A stretch of DNA of 64,000 nucleotides from Diadema setosum (GCF_964275005.1 NC_092704.1:11100871-11164870); one strand, 5' to 3'. Counted from the first letter of the stretch, positions 37,260 through 49,079 are shown. Notes: a model not told the origin generated them from the sequence alone. Numbers and translations are program-made.

Positions 37260-40200
37260 GTTAGTCCTCCGACCATCAAGTCATCAGTTATACATTACCC
37301 CTTTCTTAATCTGTTTTTCCCTGAAACAAGATACTATCGGTACATTGCAGTTGTATAGGAACATGTAGGTAGGTTGGTACTTGTAGAGCTAAAATCGATA
37401 GATACTTGTAGATGGATAGCTAGATAGATTGATATTAGATACTGTATACGCCGTATATTTCACGAGTCTAAATTTTTGCGAATCGGGAATTCCGCACGAT
37501 TTCGCGAGTGGTTAAATTCGCGATCGTGGAGTCTGTACTGAAAGGAGAATGTGTACACGCGTACGTCACATTCACATCGGGATCAGAGTCAATATTTTCG
37601 CGTGTCTTTAATTTTGCGAATAGCACCTGACTCGCGAAATTCGCGAAAATAAAAACCTCACGATATATTTGGCGTATACAGTAGATAGATGGACAGAGAG
37701 AAAGATAGATAGGTAGATAGATAGACAGAGAGATAGATAGATAGGTAGATACATAGATGGACATGTCTATAGATAGGTAGATAGATAGATGGACAGAGAT
37801 ATAGATAGATAGGTAGATAGATGGACAGAGAGATAGATAGGTAGATAGATGGACCGAGATATAGATAGATAGGTAGATAGATAGATGGACAGAGAGATAG
37901 ATAGGTAGATAGATGGACAGAGAGTTAGGTAGGTAGATAGATAGATGGACATAGAGATATATAGGTGTAGGTAGATGGAGATGCAGATGGATAGACCACA
38001 GTTGGATGGATAAACGAGAAAATTGTTGGATAGATACAATGTAAATCTAGATAAATGAATAGAGACGCTTGTGCATCTTTGAGTGGATAGCAAAGTAGCT
38101 AGATTTATGAATAGACAGACTTCCTAGAATGGAGATAATAAATGGAGATACAGATTGATAAAAGAAATATGGAGGGAGATATATAGATAGATGAAAAGAT
38201 ATGGAGGGAGATAGATGGATGAATGAAAGATGTGGAGGGAGATAGATGGATGAATGAAAAGATGTGGAGGGAGATAGATGGATAAATGAAAAGATGTGGA
38301 GGGAGATATATAGATAGATGAAAAGATATGAAGGGAGATATATAGATAGATGAAAAGATATGGAGGAAGATATATAAATGAAAAGATATGGAGGGAGATA
38401 GATGGATGAATGAAAAGATGTGGAGGGAGATAGATGGATAAATGGAAAGATATGGAGGGAGATATATAGATAGATGAAAAGATATGGATGGAGATAGATG
38501 GATGAATAAAAAGATATGAAGGGAGATATATAAATAGATGAAAAGATATGGAGGGAGATAGATGGATGAATGAAAAGATGTGGAGGGAGATAGATGGATA
38601 AATTAAAAGATATGGAGGGAAATATATAGATGAAAAGATATGGATGGAGATAGATGGATAAATAAAAAGATGTGGAGGGAGATATATGGATAAATGAAAA
38701 GATATGGAGGGAGATATATAGATAGATGAAAAGATATGGAGGGAGATACATAGATAGATGAAAAGATATGAAGGGAGATATATAGATGAAAAGATATGGA
38801 GGAAGATATATAAATGAAAAGATATGAAGGAAGATAGATATATAGATAGATGAAAAGATATGGAGGGAGATAGATGGATAAATGAAAAGATGTGGAGGGA
38901 GATAGATGGATAAATTAAAAGATATGGAGGGAGATATATAGATAGATGAAAAGATATGGAGGGAGATATATATAGATGAAAAGATATGAAGGGAGATATA
39001 TAGATAGATGAAAAGATATGGAGGAAGATATGTAAATGAAAAGATATGAAGGGAGATAGATATATAGATAGCTGAAAAGATATGGAGGGAGATAGATATA
39101 GAGGAGAGAATGAAAGAGAGAGACACACACATGTACAGATGGATGGAATTGATGGAATAAATCAGAAAGGGACAGAGACATAATCCAGGAGAGAGAGAAA
39201 CATATAGCGTGAGAGAAAGAGAGAGAGAGAGAGAGGGAGAGATGGAGTATTTAGGGGAGCAGCACTTTCAATGTTAGTTCCCAAATAGTTTTGCCATTCT
39301 TACTATTTAACCAAATGTATGGTCTTTGATGTGTTTATCATAAGCCATTACAGCTTTAGCAGCAGATGTTGACATTCAGAGAATGCGTGTTCGTTGGATG
39401 TGAAAGGAGGCATACATGTCATATATTTTCCTTCACCTCATAGTACGTTAATGATGCTCCTACATGCCATCAATTACATTGCCGTCAAATATGTTACAGT
39501 GTTTAGTGTATCCGCTGAATATTTATATAATATGGACTGGCCTTGAGGGGGATACAACATTTATTGCCTGAACTAGAATTGTATCGCCCGAGTCGAAGAC
39601 GAGGGCAATACAATTCTAGTGAGGGCAATTAATGTCGTATCCCCCGAAAGTAGACAGTCCATATCATTATTATTACCCATTTCAGGCATCTTGAGCAGCA
39701 AAATAAATCATTACAATGTAAATTTTAACAATTTTCCACTCGACGCCAGCTTGAGCTCTACACTACACTACGCGCTGCATCCCTATAGGCCCATACACAG
39801 CTCAGGTACGCGGCGCGCGTATAACAGCTAACTCACACAGGCGCAGGGATCATCCCCTATTTTTACGTGTTAACCTATGGGAATTTGCCCTTCGTCGCGA
39901 GACTACTCCACGAGAGACTGTCATCAACAGCAAGTTTTCCTCACTGGGAGCTCAAGTGCCCGGATGCTATATTCCCCTCGTTTTTAACACGCAAATCCCA
40001 TGGGCGTTTGTCAAAGCGGGGAATATGGAAAATTTGCTCCTCAACTCCCTGCTGGCGCGTAACCTTACGCGTAAGAAGAGGGGAATACAATTTCAAAGAA
40101 CCACAGCTCAGATGCCTGATACGGGAAATAATGTTGCATATTGCACTGAGGGTTTCCACAGTGAGGCCAATGTACAAATGATGCACAGGACAGAGTGGAT

Positions 40201-43200
40201 CGGTGAGAATTGGATGCGCAAATTTAACTTTAGAACTGTTTAAACCCACAAGTGCAGCGAGTGGATTTTAGACTGTTCCAAAGTTAAATGAGAGCATCCA
40301 ATTCTCACTGATCCATGAAATAGGCCTGTGCATCATTTGTGTTATAAATTGGGTGCGTAAATTCATGAAATACACCAATTTTCCCCATCATGCATCCGAT
40401 ACACCTACTACCCTATGCAAGACTTGAGACATGTGTTCCGATTTTACGGACGCATGGCTCAGTGTGGATCAGTAAAAATCAATGCATGACAATTGACCAA
40501 TCAGATTGCAGAGATTCTAAAGCCCATTTCATAATAGTAATTGTGTCATTACCCTTTCCTCTCTGCAATAAAAGGCCCCTATGACAAGAGCAAAGCATGC
40601 TACCTGTCTCCACAATGGTGCCATCTACCTGCATGGAGGGGTGTGTGGTAACATCGCCCTCAAGGACATGTGGCGGTTCGAGCCAGGCCCTTGCGTGTGG
40701 ACAAAGATAGAGTGTCGTGGGGATGCCCCACCCCTGCTCCAGGATCACACTATGGTGGGCTACAAGGTAATGAATGCATTGATTGATTGATTGATTGATT
40801 GATGCCAATTTAGGCCATTTATTCAACAAAATTAAACACAAAATCACATAATAGTGGCGTTTATGATTCAAGCCAGGCAGCCTTGAAAGCATCTTGTGCT
40901 TGTATTAGGATGCGTACACAAGGAAAACTATATATACAATGTACTTCACATGGCAACATTACTACAAATAATGCTGTGTGAAGTCAAGTAGATAGACAAG
41001 ACACCATCACATGAATACATGTCTATGTATTATATACACTCACGCACACAACACACACACACACACACACAGTATACATAAGGATTGAATGCAGGATAGA
41101 TAAAAAGAACAATGTCTACTTAGTCATGGCTAACTGTTCAAAAAGAGAGCGCTTTAGTAAGCACTTAAACACATATTTTTCATCATAATCCTCAGTGAAA
41201 ATACATATTTTCTTCAGAATAGTTTCAAAATGTTAAAGGGTATGGTACAGTTCTGGTCGAGGTGAGGATTTAGCTTTTAACATTTTGCGAGATATTCAGA
41301 AACCACTCTATGAGATGTGAAAGAGCATGCAATTCTAAGGGGTATCAAAAGTTTATTCGATGAAAATTGGTTTTGAAATGGCCGAGATATCCAAAAACAA
41401 GGTGAAACAAAGAGATCCTATTAAAAGTTGTGGCATGTCGCCTTTTATTATTAGCACTTTTTTTTGATATCTCAGCCATTTGAAAACCAATTTTCATCAA
41501 ATAAATGTTGAATCCTTCTTAAAATTGCATGCTCTTTCATATTTCATAAGAGGCTTTTCATTATCTCATTAGGAATGTTCAAAACATGAATCCTCCACCT
41601 CAACCAGTACTGTACAGTCCCTTTAAATATGTTGTTTGGTGTGCAGAATACAATCTACATCTTTGGGGGTCTCTGCGGCATTGATGATCCTGACGAGACC
41701 GCTCTCTGGATGCTTGACCTGGAGCAGTACGTCTGGAGCAAGCAGGTCATCTGTTCGGAGGTCATGACCCCAGCAAGCCGGAGGGGTCACACGGTCGTTC
41801 TGCACAGAGACGGCATGCACATCTTTGGGGGCCACATTGACCTGAAGGGTTCCACCAATGAGATGTGGACACTGGACTTTGGTAAGCTTGAGTGGACGTA
41901 TGACCAAGGTGACCAATGTAGCCAGTTACTACTCGCACAAGTTTACAACTCACATATGTGTCAATTTAGTTTGAAGCTGCCTCATAGATTTGTATCAGCT
42001 ATGGAGACAATCTTTGCTATGTTGAGACTTTGTGTGTCACTTGAATTATCAAAATATTGGTGTAAACCTATTTAGGTTTTGCTTGTGTTAGATGTGGAGA
42101 AGACATGAAGGACAAGCCATTTAAGGGTTTAATGTGCCTATCAAACCCTGAGATTCAAACATTTTGTATCACCTCAACAACACAAATCATCATCTCTTGT
42201 ATCATATGGCTCGGTGAAAGTAAATTGGGGGCGACATGATGAAAAGCTTGATTTTTTAGGGGGAGCAATATTCGCAGCATCATGCACCAACAAGCCCGTA
42301 GCAACATAACTGCAGCTACTGTATGTGTATATGTGCTGATCTATTCACAATCAGTGTCTTATCACCTCTCATGTGCAGGGGCTACACAGAAGTCTGTGCC
42401 CTAATTTGCCTATATGCTGCTTTCAGTTGCTTGCACGAAAATATTCTCCCTCATCACTAATAATCAGCTTTCACATTATCTTTTTTAACCAATCACTGAC
42501 TAGTATTTGACGACCAGTAATCCACATAATCTGCTAAGATGTATTTATGACTTGTTTTCTATGAACGTTTGATATGTAATCTCTTCACTACAGAGACACT
42601 ATGTTGGCACACATGGGTGTACAACAACCAGGAACCCGCCCCGCCCCCTCGGCATGGACACTCCGCCGTGATGCATGGCAGCTGCATGTTCGTGTACGGT
42701 GGCTCCAACAACCTCCAGCCTCTAAAAGACATGTGGAAGTGGGACTTTGGTAAGGTCACAATTTCCAAAAGAAAAAAACGCTTCACGCAAACTAGCAGTG
42801 CACTCCTGCTATAACGAACATGGTTATAACGAAATGCCGGTTACAACGAAGCAAAAATTCAGGCAGCAGCATTATCCACTCTATGTATTTTTATTATTTA
42901 TTTGTTCGGTTATAACAACATTTCGATATAGTGAATGAAAACTGCCTGAACCGAGGGCTTAGTTATAATGGGAGTCCACTGTATTGCATAATCAATCAAA
43001 AGGGCACCTACTCACTCATTGATATGAGGCAAGAGGTTATTTATTCCATTTCTGTTAGGAAATGAAATGCTGTAAGTGGATCAGTCATTTCAAATAGTCA
43101 GGATTGTTGTGGGAAACATAAAAGCAAACAAGTGCTAAAGACCAAGCAAGCCAATTGCCACTCATGAAGGAAATGAGGTTAAGTTTTCCCTCCTCCCAAA

Positions 43201-46200
43201 AAGAGTAGTCGAGTAAAGTTTACTTGCTGTGGCTATGACAGTTAGTCCTGCAATGATACTATTAAAAAATGCTGTAGCAAGTTCATGATACCATGGTGTC
43301 TGGGGCGTATTCCTCAGAAAATTCTCTCTTGAATGACAAAGAGTCTCAAAAATTGGTTGGAACAGTCAAAGTATTGTTTCTACAGTCAAACTATAGACAA
43401 GTTATCCAAATTTGTGTGCTTTGCTTACATGTACATGTATCATCATTGTATACATCTGTAAGTACTTACGTGTATGTGGATATGTATACGCACATGTGTT
43501 TCCTGCATTGAACAATGCCGGTGTTTATCACCTGTTGCACACTAGCATGTGTACAGTCGTGAAGAAAGCTTAATACTAGTGCATTATTATGACTAAATAA
43601 GTGATGAATGCAGTGGCTACGATCACTGAACGTTGACCATGAATGGCTGGCATGGTTACAAAACAGAAAAACACGCTGAAGTATTGGCTCGACTACGGCT
43701 CCATCGGGTTTGTGGCCGCTATAGACAGGTAAAAATCTGCCGTTGGGAAGCAAAATATGTGACTGCTGGCCGCATTAGACAGGTAGCTGCTATACACAGG
43801 GTCTTTAACAGGGCTTTTGTCTCAGCGTTTTTTTTTTTTCTGTTGGTGCTATAGATAAGTGGCTCCCATAGACAGGTAGCTGCTAAGGCAGGTTTGACTG
43901 TATTTACTTGTAATAATTACACCCCAGCATACAAACATCATTCCCCTTTCCTTTACTCCTTTACCCCGAAACCTCCTCCTTCCCACCTCAGTTGTTTAAC
44001 CCTCTTCAAACCATTGTCCCATATGCTACCATTTACAATTTTCTAGGATACCCTGGTAGTCACACCTTTTGAACACAACTGGGTTAATCCATATTATGTC
44101 CCATGATTTCTCCTGCCAGACTGCCGGCAGTGGAGCAAGGTACATTTCTGGCAGGGACCACCGGCCCTCCGCGGTCATACGGCTGTCACCCTGGGGGACT
44201 CAATGATGGTCTACGGTGGCGAGGACTCGGGCGGTATTCTCAGGAGTGAGCTCTGGGTCTTCAGCTACAGTGAGTCCTCTTTGAAATTAGGTTTTGTCTC
44301 TGTTTTATCAGGGCTTGGCTTTATTTCTGTCGGTATCATACATCGTGTATGCAGTATCCAGATATGTCAGCTGCCACTTTCTTCTTTTTTTTTTTCCAAG
44401 CGTATTTTACTGTTTCTCGCCAACAGTGCTGCAGGTTTCATTGAAAATACTGTCTCTCTTAAATTGTATTGCAGCACATTTATTGCAGAAAAAGTAAATG
44501 TGTATTTACATTTTTTTTTTTTTTTCACATGACAGAAAATTGTGGTTATTCAGCTCTCAGAATGTGATCATATGATATACAAGTTAGATTGACATCCCTT
44601 GGTATCATTGAGTGACAAAGCCTCGAATGCATGGTCTTTGGTTGAGTTGGTAAAGGATGCTACTTGCTGTGTGTGAAGTGCAGTGTTCCCCTGTTGACTG
44701 CATGACAATGCAAATAATGCTCTTTAACATCTGTAACAATGCTTTGGCAAGGGATTTAAACAAGAACTCTAACAAACAATGCCATAGTGTTTTGTGACCA
44801 AAAAAAGTTTTCATCTAGGGTTTTTGTTTTGTGTGTGTTTTTTTTTTTTGTTTACATATTAAAAGAGATGACTTGGGAAATAAAATGCAGTTATACAGGG
44901 AAACCCCAATATAACGAGGTTGCTCCAAACAACATAATGCTTTCAAATAAGGTGAATTCAGCCGTCCTGATTTTCCATTTCTGTAGTTAGCTGATCTCTA
45001 TTTTGTTATGTTTAAAATGAGCTTCTGGTTACAATGAGGTAAAATCAGTGATCTTGGCAACTTCGATTATAGGATTTCCCTATCTCAAAAGTTCTTGATA
45101 TTTCAACAGTGTTACATGTATGTGTGACCATAACACTTTATATCATCGTTGTTATATGTGTTACTGTAACTGATCTATGTCTACAGGCTCTATATTTCAT
45201 CAGTATTATATGTGTGACCATGACTATCTGTATCTGCAGGCTCTGAGAACTGGACAAAGATGTCCTACAAGGGTAGTGTCATCCCATCCCCCACGGTCCA
45301 CCACACCCTGGAGATGAACATCCCAGACAGTGATGCCCTCTTCCCTCCCCAGGAGGAGCGGTCGCTCTCCGCCCCCTTCCTCCAGCGCCCCAGCCAGTCC
45401 TCCCTGCACGTCACGCCCCTCCCCAGACCCCACTCCTCGCCAGCCTACGCGCTGGAGCCACAGGGCAAGTCGCGCGGCAGGACGCGGACGTTCAAGAACA
45501 GGGTGCACCCACTGGTGGGCGAAAGCCCAGACTCGTCCTCTGTGGAAGATGGTCACCGTGGCAACGTGCAGATGACGGATGACTGCAATGGTGATGCTGC
45601 ACGGGGTGGAGATAGGCAGGGTAGGGAAAGTGAAGGAGAGGAAGATAGTCATGATGACAATGATGATGATGATGAAAACGAGGAGAAAGAGGATGATTTA
45701 TATGAGTCAAGGATATTTATTCCCGTCTGGGAAGCATTGAATGCCAGTAGGGAGCAGCTGCTTGGCAGCTCATTGCACAAGGATTCCATGTGTAACACCA
45801 GGAGGAAGAGAATGGGTAGAGTAACTCCTGAGCGGGAGAGTGTCTCTCATCACGCAGCTGTAACGGTGTCAGCAAGGGATGTGTGTAATGGCCATCGAGA
45901 GGTGAGCTCTGTGGACTCAAGGATGGGAAAACATAGAGATAGGGCGGTGCCAAGAGTGCAAATTAATGACTTCGATGAGAGGTCTGCTGTGCAGAACGGT
46001 CACATCAATGAGAATATGAACAACAAGGTCCATGTGACGGATTTGTGCAATAACTATTTGTTGGATTCACATCGTGTAATCAAGGTTATGCCAATTTCAC
46101 AGTCAGACAGAACACCACTCATACGGCTCAATGGCACTCTCGATGACCTGTGCCTAACTGAGGCATCAAAGTCACAGGATCATTTAGCGTTTGACAATGC

Positions 46201-47493
46201 CGGCTTTACAGCGGCAGACGAATTTCCTTACAGCGGTCGGCCGCGGTCAAACAGCCTGACATCGCTGCAACACAAACTGGACGACGCGCCTATTGCGTCT
46301 GATGCGCACCATAAGTCTTTCAACGATTTGCCAAACATGGCGACTTTGCTCATGGAGCGACAGAGGACTAAGCAAAGAAATAGAACAAACGTGCGACGAA
46401 GGGAACATCATAAACAGGTTCGTCCGAAACTGCAGAAACGCTCTCAGACGGATCACAGTCTGTACCTGAAGTCTGTGCAATATGCCAACGAAGGTTGCGA
46501 CGTGGAGAAATTCCCGGACAGCAGCAAAGGGCGCTACCACCTGCCAGTCCCCGTACACCTGTACGCCTTCGGAGGCCAAGAGCCCAACATGAGCAGTCTA
46601 CACAAGTACCAAACCCGTATGCCGGTGTTCCGCTGTACAATAGTGCCAGGTAAACTTTCCTTTATGTCGGTTTTGGGTGAACAATGATGTCTAAAGTGGC
46701 CTTGTTATTTTAATGACAAAGGGCAAAATGTGTCAGTATAGAGAGAGTGGATGTGTGATATACAGTGTATGAACAACTGTTAGTTGGGCAGTCAATCAGG
46801 TTTACAAAGCAGTTTCGATGTATGCTGTATGATAGTGTGTGGTTTGCTCGTATGTAGCAGCTTCATTTATGAGAGCCCCTTATGTAAAAAGGACTTCAGC
46901 TATAGTAATTAAAGTTTGCTTGTGTGTGCAGGATCAAACAAAGACAAAGCGATAAGGTCTTGGTCGAAGGGAACTCCCTTGTAAAGCTCAAGAATAGTTT
47001 ACAGAGAGATATACCCTTAACCCGTTGAGGATGAGTCATGAGTATACTCGGGCAAGGGTCTATGGGAAATGTGTGTTGTAGCAAATTCAGCCCATCCTCA
47101 ATGGGTTAAAAGAGATTGGAAGTAACAAATTTAAAAGGGAGAGATTAGAAACTGAGCAAATTGGACAGATGAAGCAAACATAATTCATTTGGATGTCAAC
47201 TAGTCAAGTAATACGGTGACATCTTGTATCCAAAATTGGCTGAAAGGAAATGTGTCCTTACGTGTCCATACTGAAACATAAAGACAGACAAACAGAAAGA
47301 AAACTCCTCTGTGAGACTCTCTTTGTGAGCAAACCAAATATTAAAGGGAATTTGACATCCAGTGTAGTACCTTGAGAGGTACGAAAAGAAGAAGTCTCAT
47401 TTCTTGCTGGAAGCTGCGGGATCTTTGTTGAATAATTCGCTGATCATACGTTTCATTTTAGGAGATGATGCAGTGTCGAATTCTCCAACGTAA
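37113..47493 (+). CDS. Kelch-repeat protein with long acidic C-terminal tail
   Basis: Seven exons joined with consistent phases; 761 codons if translation starts at the ATG at 37149. Kelch motifs, each a GG pair followed by W at the usual spacing, are IYLHGG (about residue 58), IYIFGG (108), MHIFGG (162), FVYGG (215) and MVYGG (264); a lone YAFGG recurs near 726. They should form a beta-propeller used for protein binding. The rest, about residues 283-750, comes from one exon and is rich in S, R, D and E, with an acidic run near 411-436, so it is probably disordered. The first repeats (RAKHATCLHNGAIY) look like those of LZTR1, but no BTB domain follows, so it is not LZTR1. Function not assignable; an adaptor or scaffold is a guess. 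The frame is open upstream of 37149, so the true start may be in a 5' exon. Confidence 0.88.
37380..38040. repeat. Degenerate GATA-type repeats around a MITE
   Basis: GATA, GATG and GGTAGATAGATA units on both sides of the MITE at 37441-37682. The long minus-strand frame of SIYLSTYL residues is an artefact. Confidence 0.85.
37441..37682. mobile_element. MITE with TACTGTATACGCC ends, copy 1
   Basis: Inverted ends ACTGTATACGCCGTATATTT and, reversed, ACTGTATACGCCAAATATAT. Internal CGCGAA boxes (TTCGCGAGT, TTCGCGAAAA). A diverged copy lies at 50487-50712. About 240 bp, in a kelch intron. Confidence 0.85.
38160..39105. repeat. Minisatellite, about 30-35 bp unit
   Basis: About 28 copies of units such as GATATGGAGGGAGATATATA with GATAGATGAAAA. 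The 361- and 334-residue open frames on the minus strand translate only this repeat. Confidence 0.92.
39200..39245. repeat. GA microsatellite
   Basis: Run of GA dinucleotides with interruptions. Confidence 0.8.
39530..39664. mobile_element. Palindromic MITE, 135 bp
   Basis: Arms of about 60 bp: ATATGGACTG, GGGGGATAC, ACATT and ACTAGAATTGTAT at the left are mirrored at the right by ATACAATTCTAGT, AATGT, GTATCCCCC and CAGTCCATAT. The loop is about 14 bp. Confidence 0.85.
40174..40340. mobile_element. Palindromic MITE, about 167 bp
   Basis: ACAAATGATGCACAGG and GTGAGAATTGGATGC at the left; GCATCCAATTCTCAC and CCTGTGCATCATTTGT at the right. It lies about 235 bp before the second kelch exon. Confidence 0.85.
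40575..40766 (+). CDS. Kelch gene exon 2, kelch motif 1
   Basis: 64 codons, phase 0 at both ends. Reads APMTRAKHATCLHNGAIYLH then GG, later DMWRFEPGPCVWTKI, the typical kelch strand order, and ends HTMVGYK before GTAATG. The acceptor is CAATAAAAG, less pyrimidine-rich near the AG than usual. Confidence 0.88.
40774..40804. repeat. Short GATT repeat
   Basis: Five GATT units just after the exon 2 donor. Confidence 0.7.
41046..41072. repeat. CA microsatellite
   Basis: About 12 CA units in a kelch intron. Confidence 0.85.
41235..41626. mobile_element. Hairpin MITE with TTAA ends, 392 bp, next to an exon
   Basis: TTAAAGGG at the left and CCCTTTAA at the right, followed inward by GGTACAGTTCTGGTCGAGGT and, reversed, GTACAGTACTGGTTGAGGT. 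The inner arms also pair (GAAAATTGGTTTT with AAAACCAATTTTC). A truncated relative lies at about 57118-57345. The right end is 20 bp from the acceptor of kelch exon 3. Confidence 0.85.
41647..41881 (+). CDS. Kelch gene exon 3, kelch motifs 2 and 3
   Basis: Acceptor TTGGTGTGCAG, donor TTTGGTAAGC, 78 codons plus one base. Contains NTIYIFGG, ALWMLDLEQYVWSK, RRGHTVV and GMHIFGG, then NEMWTLDF. Confidence 0.9.
42594..42749 (+). CDS. Kelch gene exon 4, kelch motif 4
   Basis: Acceptor TTCACTACAG, donor TTTGGTAAGG. Reads TLCWHTWVYNN, PPPRHGHSAVMHG, CMFVYGG and DMWKWDF. Phase 1 at both ends. Confidence 0.9.
42796..42981. mobile_element. pogo/Tigger-like MITE, 186 bp
   Basis: CAGTGCACTCCTGCTATAAC at the left and, reversed, CAGTGGACTCCCATTATAAC at the right. 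Same family as the element at 55806. In a kelch intron. Confidence 0.85.
43690..43905. mobile_element. Decayed pogo/Tigger-like MITE, ATAGACAGGT boxes
   Basis: Repeated GCTATAGACAGGT and GACAGGTAGCTGCTA segments, and a right end GGCAGGTTTGACTG then TA. The left end is not clear. Confidence 0.5.
43996..44087. mobile_element. Short TTAA-ended MITE, possible relative
   Basis: TTAACCCTCTTCAAACC at the left and GGTTAA at the right with TTTTGAACACAACTGGG between. Ends resemble the 30883/32750/47017 family but the interior differs. Confidence 0.5.
44120..44269 (+). CDS. Kelch gene exon 5, kelch motif 5
   Basis: Acceptor TCTCCTGCCAG, donor TACAGTGAGT. Reads CRQWSKVHFW, ALRGHTAVTLGDSMMVYGG and SELWVFSY. 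Phase 1 at both ends. Confidence 0.9.
44895..45082. mobile_element. Probable pogo-like MITE remnant
   Basis: TA then CAGGGAAACCCCAATATAAC at the left; GATTATAGGATTTCCCTA at the right reads as its degenerate inverse. Confidence 0.5.
45240..46649 (+). CDS. Kelch gene exon 6, long acidic tail
   Basis: Acceptor GTATCTGCAG; 469 complete codons between two split ones. It opens SENWTKMSYKG, closing the last kelch blade, then runs into low-complexity S/P/R-rich and D/E-rich sequence, and ends VPVHLYAFGG...RMPVFRCTIVP before CCAGGTAAAC. If the donor is not used, the frame runs 12 codons further to a stop at 46687. It stays open throughout, with coding-like composition, in contrast to the flanks. Confidence 0.88.
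47017..47109. mobile_element. Short TTAA palindromic MITE, copy 3
   Basis: TTAACCCGTTGAGGATGAG at the left; reversed, TTAACCCATTGAGGATGGG at the right; GAGTATACTCGGG inside. Flanked by TTAA. Confidence 0.85.
47462..47493 (+). CDS. Kelch gene candidate last exon
   Basis: Acceptor TTTCATTTTAG in the right phase gives (G)DDAVSNSPT and a TAA stop. A rival last exon is 49080-49120 (acceptor AATTTCACAG), giving (G)KPTPSQIQALLH and a stop. The sequence alone does not decide. Confidence 0.45.
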
Positions 47494-48287
47494 TGGGTAA
47501 ATACAGCATGCCGTCTTTCGTGACTTCAAACAACCTTCTCTTTTCTGTCAATGCTATTGACAAATTAGAGCAACTTTGTTTTTTGATTTATGCCACATCT
47601 TTGCATTGTTTTTATGTCTCGTCTTTCATTTGTGCATCTTTGAATGGAACATTCTTTGCCAACCTTGAAAGGCTGTACGGACATTTTGATTTGGTGGTAT
47701 CAATGTTGCGTAATGCATCTATTTTTCTAGTGGTCACTTACATTGCATATTTTCAATTTACATTGTAGATGTCGAGTTGGAATTACTTAGTTTTATTTTT
47801 TTTTTATGTTAGCATTATTTCTGGTATGTGTCAATGTCATGTATGCTTAAAGCTAGGACATTCTTCCTAAAGAACCACATTCATCTCCAACTTTCAATCT
47901 CCTGATTCCTTCTCATTTTTTCTTTTGTTTGAGTGCGCAGTTCTATATCTATGCAAAGACTAATTCGTAGCAGTGCTTTTAATGACACCAAACGCACCAT
48001 GGGCCTCCTTTTCTATAAAACTCTGTTGTTTTAGGGTGCTGCAAAATCTTATTCTCTCACTCTCCTGTCTTTCATGTGCCAGATAGATCAGAAACAAACA
48101 GCAAAGCCCTATGCTGTAGTCTCTGATGTGCATTTGTAAAGTCACATAAAAAAAAGGGGGGGCATGGTACAATAACAAGATTGAAATATTTGCTTGATAA
48201 ATGTCTTGCTTGATTAATTGCAATTCTTGTTGCCCTCGCAGCTGGTAACAACTGCGGTGCATATCTTACATCTTGAGTGCGTTGATA

Positions 48288-48395
48288 GGAATGGTGTGCA
48301 TACAAAGTAAGGTAACTATGGCAACTGTTTAACCAAGAGGTACTAGTAGTTGTAGACTAGTTTCCATAGTTACCGCATACACACTACTCCTACCG
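48288..48395. mobile_element. Small palindromic MITE
   Basis: GGAATGGTGTGCATAC and GGTAACTATGGCAAC at the left; CATAGTTACC and GCATACACACTACTCC at the right. Confidence 0.65.
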
Positions 48396-48882
48396 ACACA
48401 CAAACATGGACATGTGCATCATCTGTTTTGTAGAATGTTCAACAAGCATTTACCCCAAATCCTTTTTTTTTTCCCCAGTCATGCATTAAGGATGTGTGAA
48501 TCATAATTGATTGAATTCTACATGTACTTTTCCCCTTTTGTGATGCTCTGAATGTTTTTTTTTACTGGTGCTACCTACTGTATTTTGCAACTGCATCTAT
48601 ATATGTTTCTTTCACTATTGTTTCGGTGACTACATAACATAAAATACAGCTGTATGCCCAGAATTGTTTCATATGAATTGTATTTGTGACAGATTATGAA
48701 GTGTTGTAATCAAATATTGCTGGCAAGCCATATTTCCTGAACAAAGTGGAATCAGAGAAGTTTCCATGCTCGTTTTTCTCATGGTGTTTGATAGAAATTG
48801 GCGAGATATTCTGTAGACTGAGTGTATTGGGAAAATGAATGCACTACAGCGGAGACATACCTAGTTTTTTGTTTAATATGCA

Positions 48883-48913
48883 AATAAAGGCTTTGCCAAA
48901 AAAAAAAAAAAAA
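48883..48913 (+). other. AATAAA followed by a genomic A-run
   Basis: CAAATAAAGGCTTTGCC then about 15 A. It is either a polyadenylation site with an A-run by chance, or the 3' end of a retrotransposed copy. No gene body was recognised upstream. Confidence 0.4.
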
Positions 48914-49079
48914 TACATGATGTAGTTTTGTCAAGATATATTTTTCAAATGATGTTCTTCCAAACCATAACAGGGTGACCTCATTGTACATTGTTATCAG
49001 TGAAAAGATTAGAAGTGTTTGAATGGTCTTGTCTAATCAGTTTTTCCAATATGCACTTTTTCTTTTGAAAATTTCACAG

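Noticed and set aside
38047-39132. Long minus-strand open frames (361 and 334 residues)
   Set aside because: They translate only the 30-35 bp minisatellite in two frames; open reading is a by-product of the unit lacking stops.
37113-47493. Kelch gene as LZTR1 ortholog
   Set aside because: Early repeats are similar, but no BTB/BACK domain follows; the tail is unlike LZTR1.
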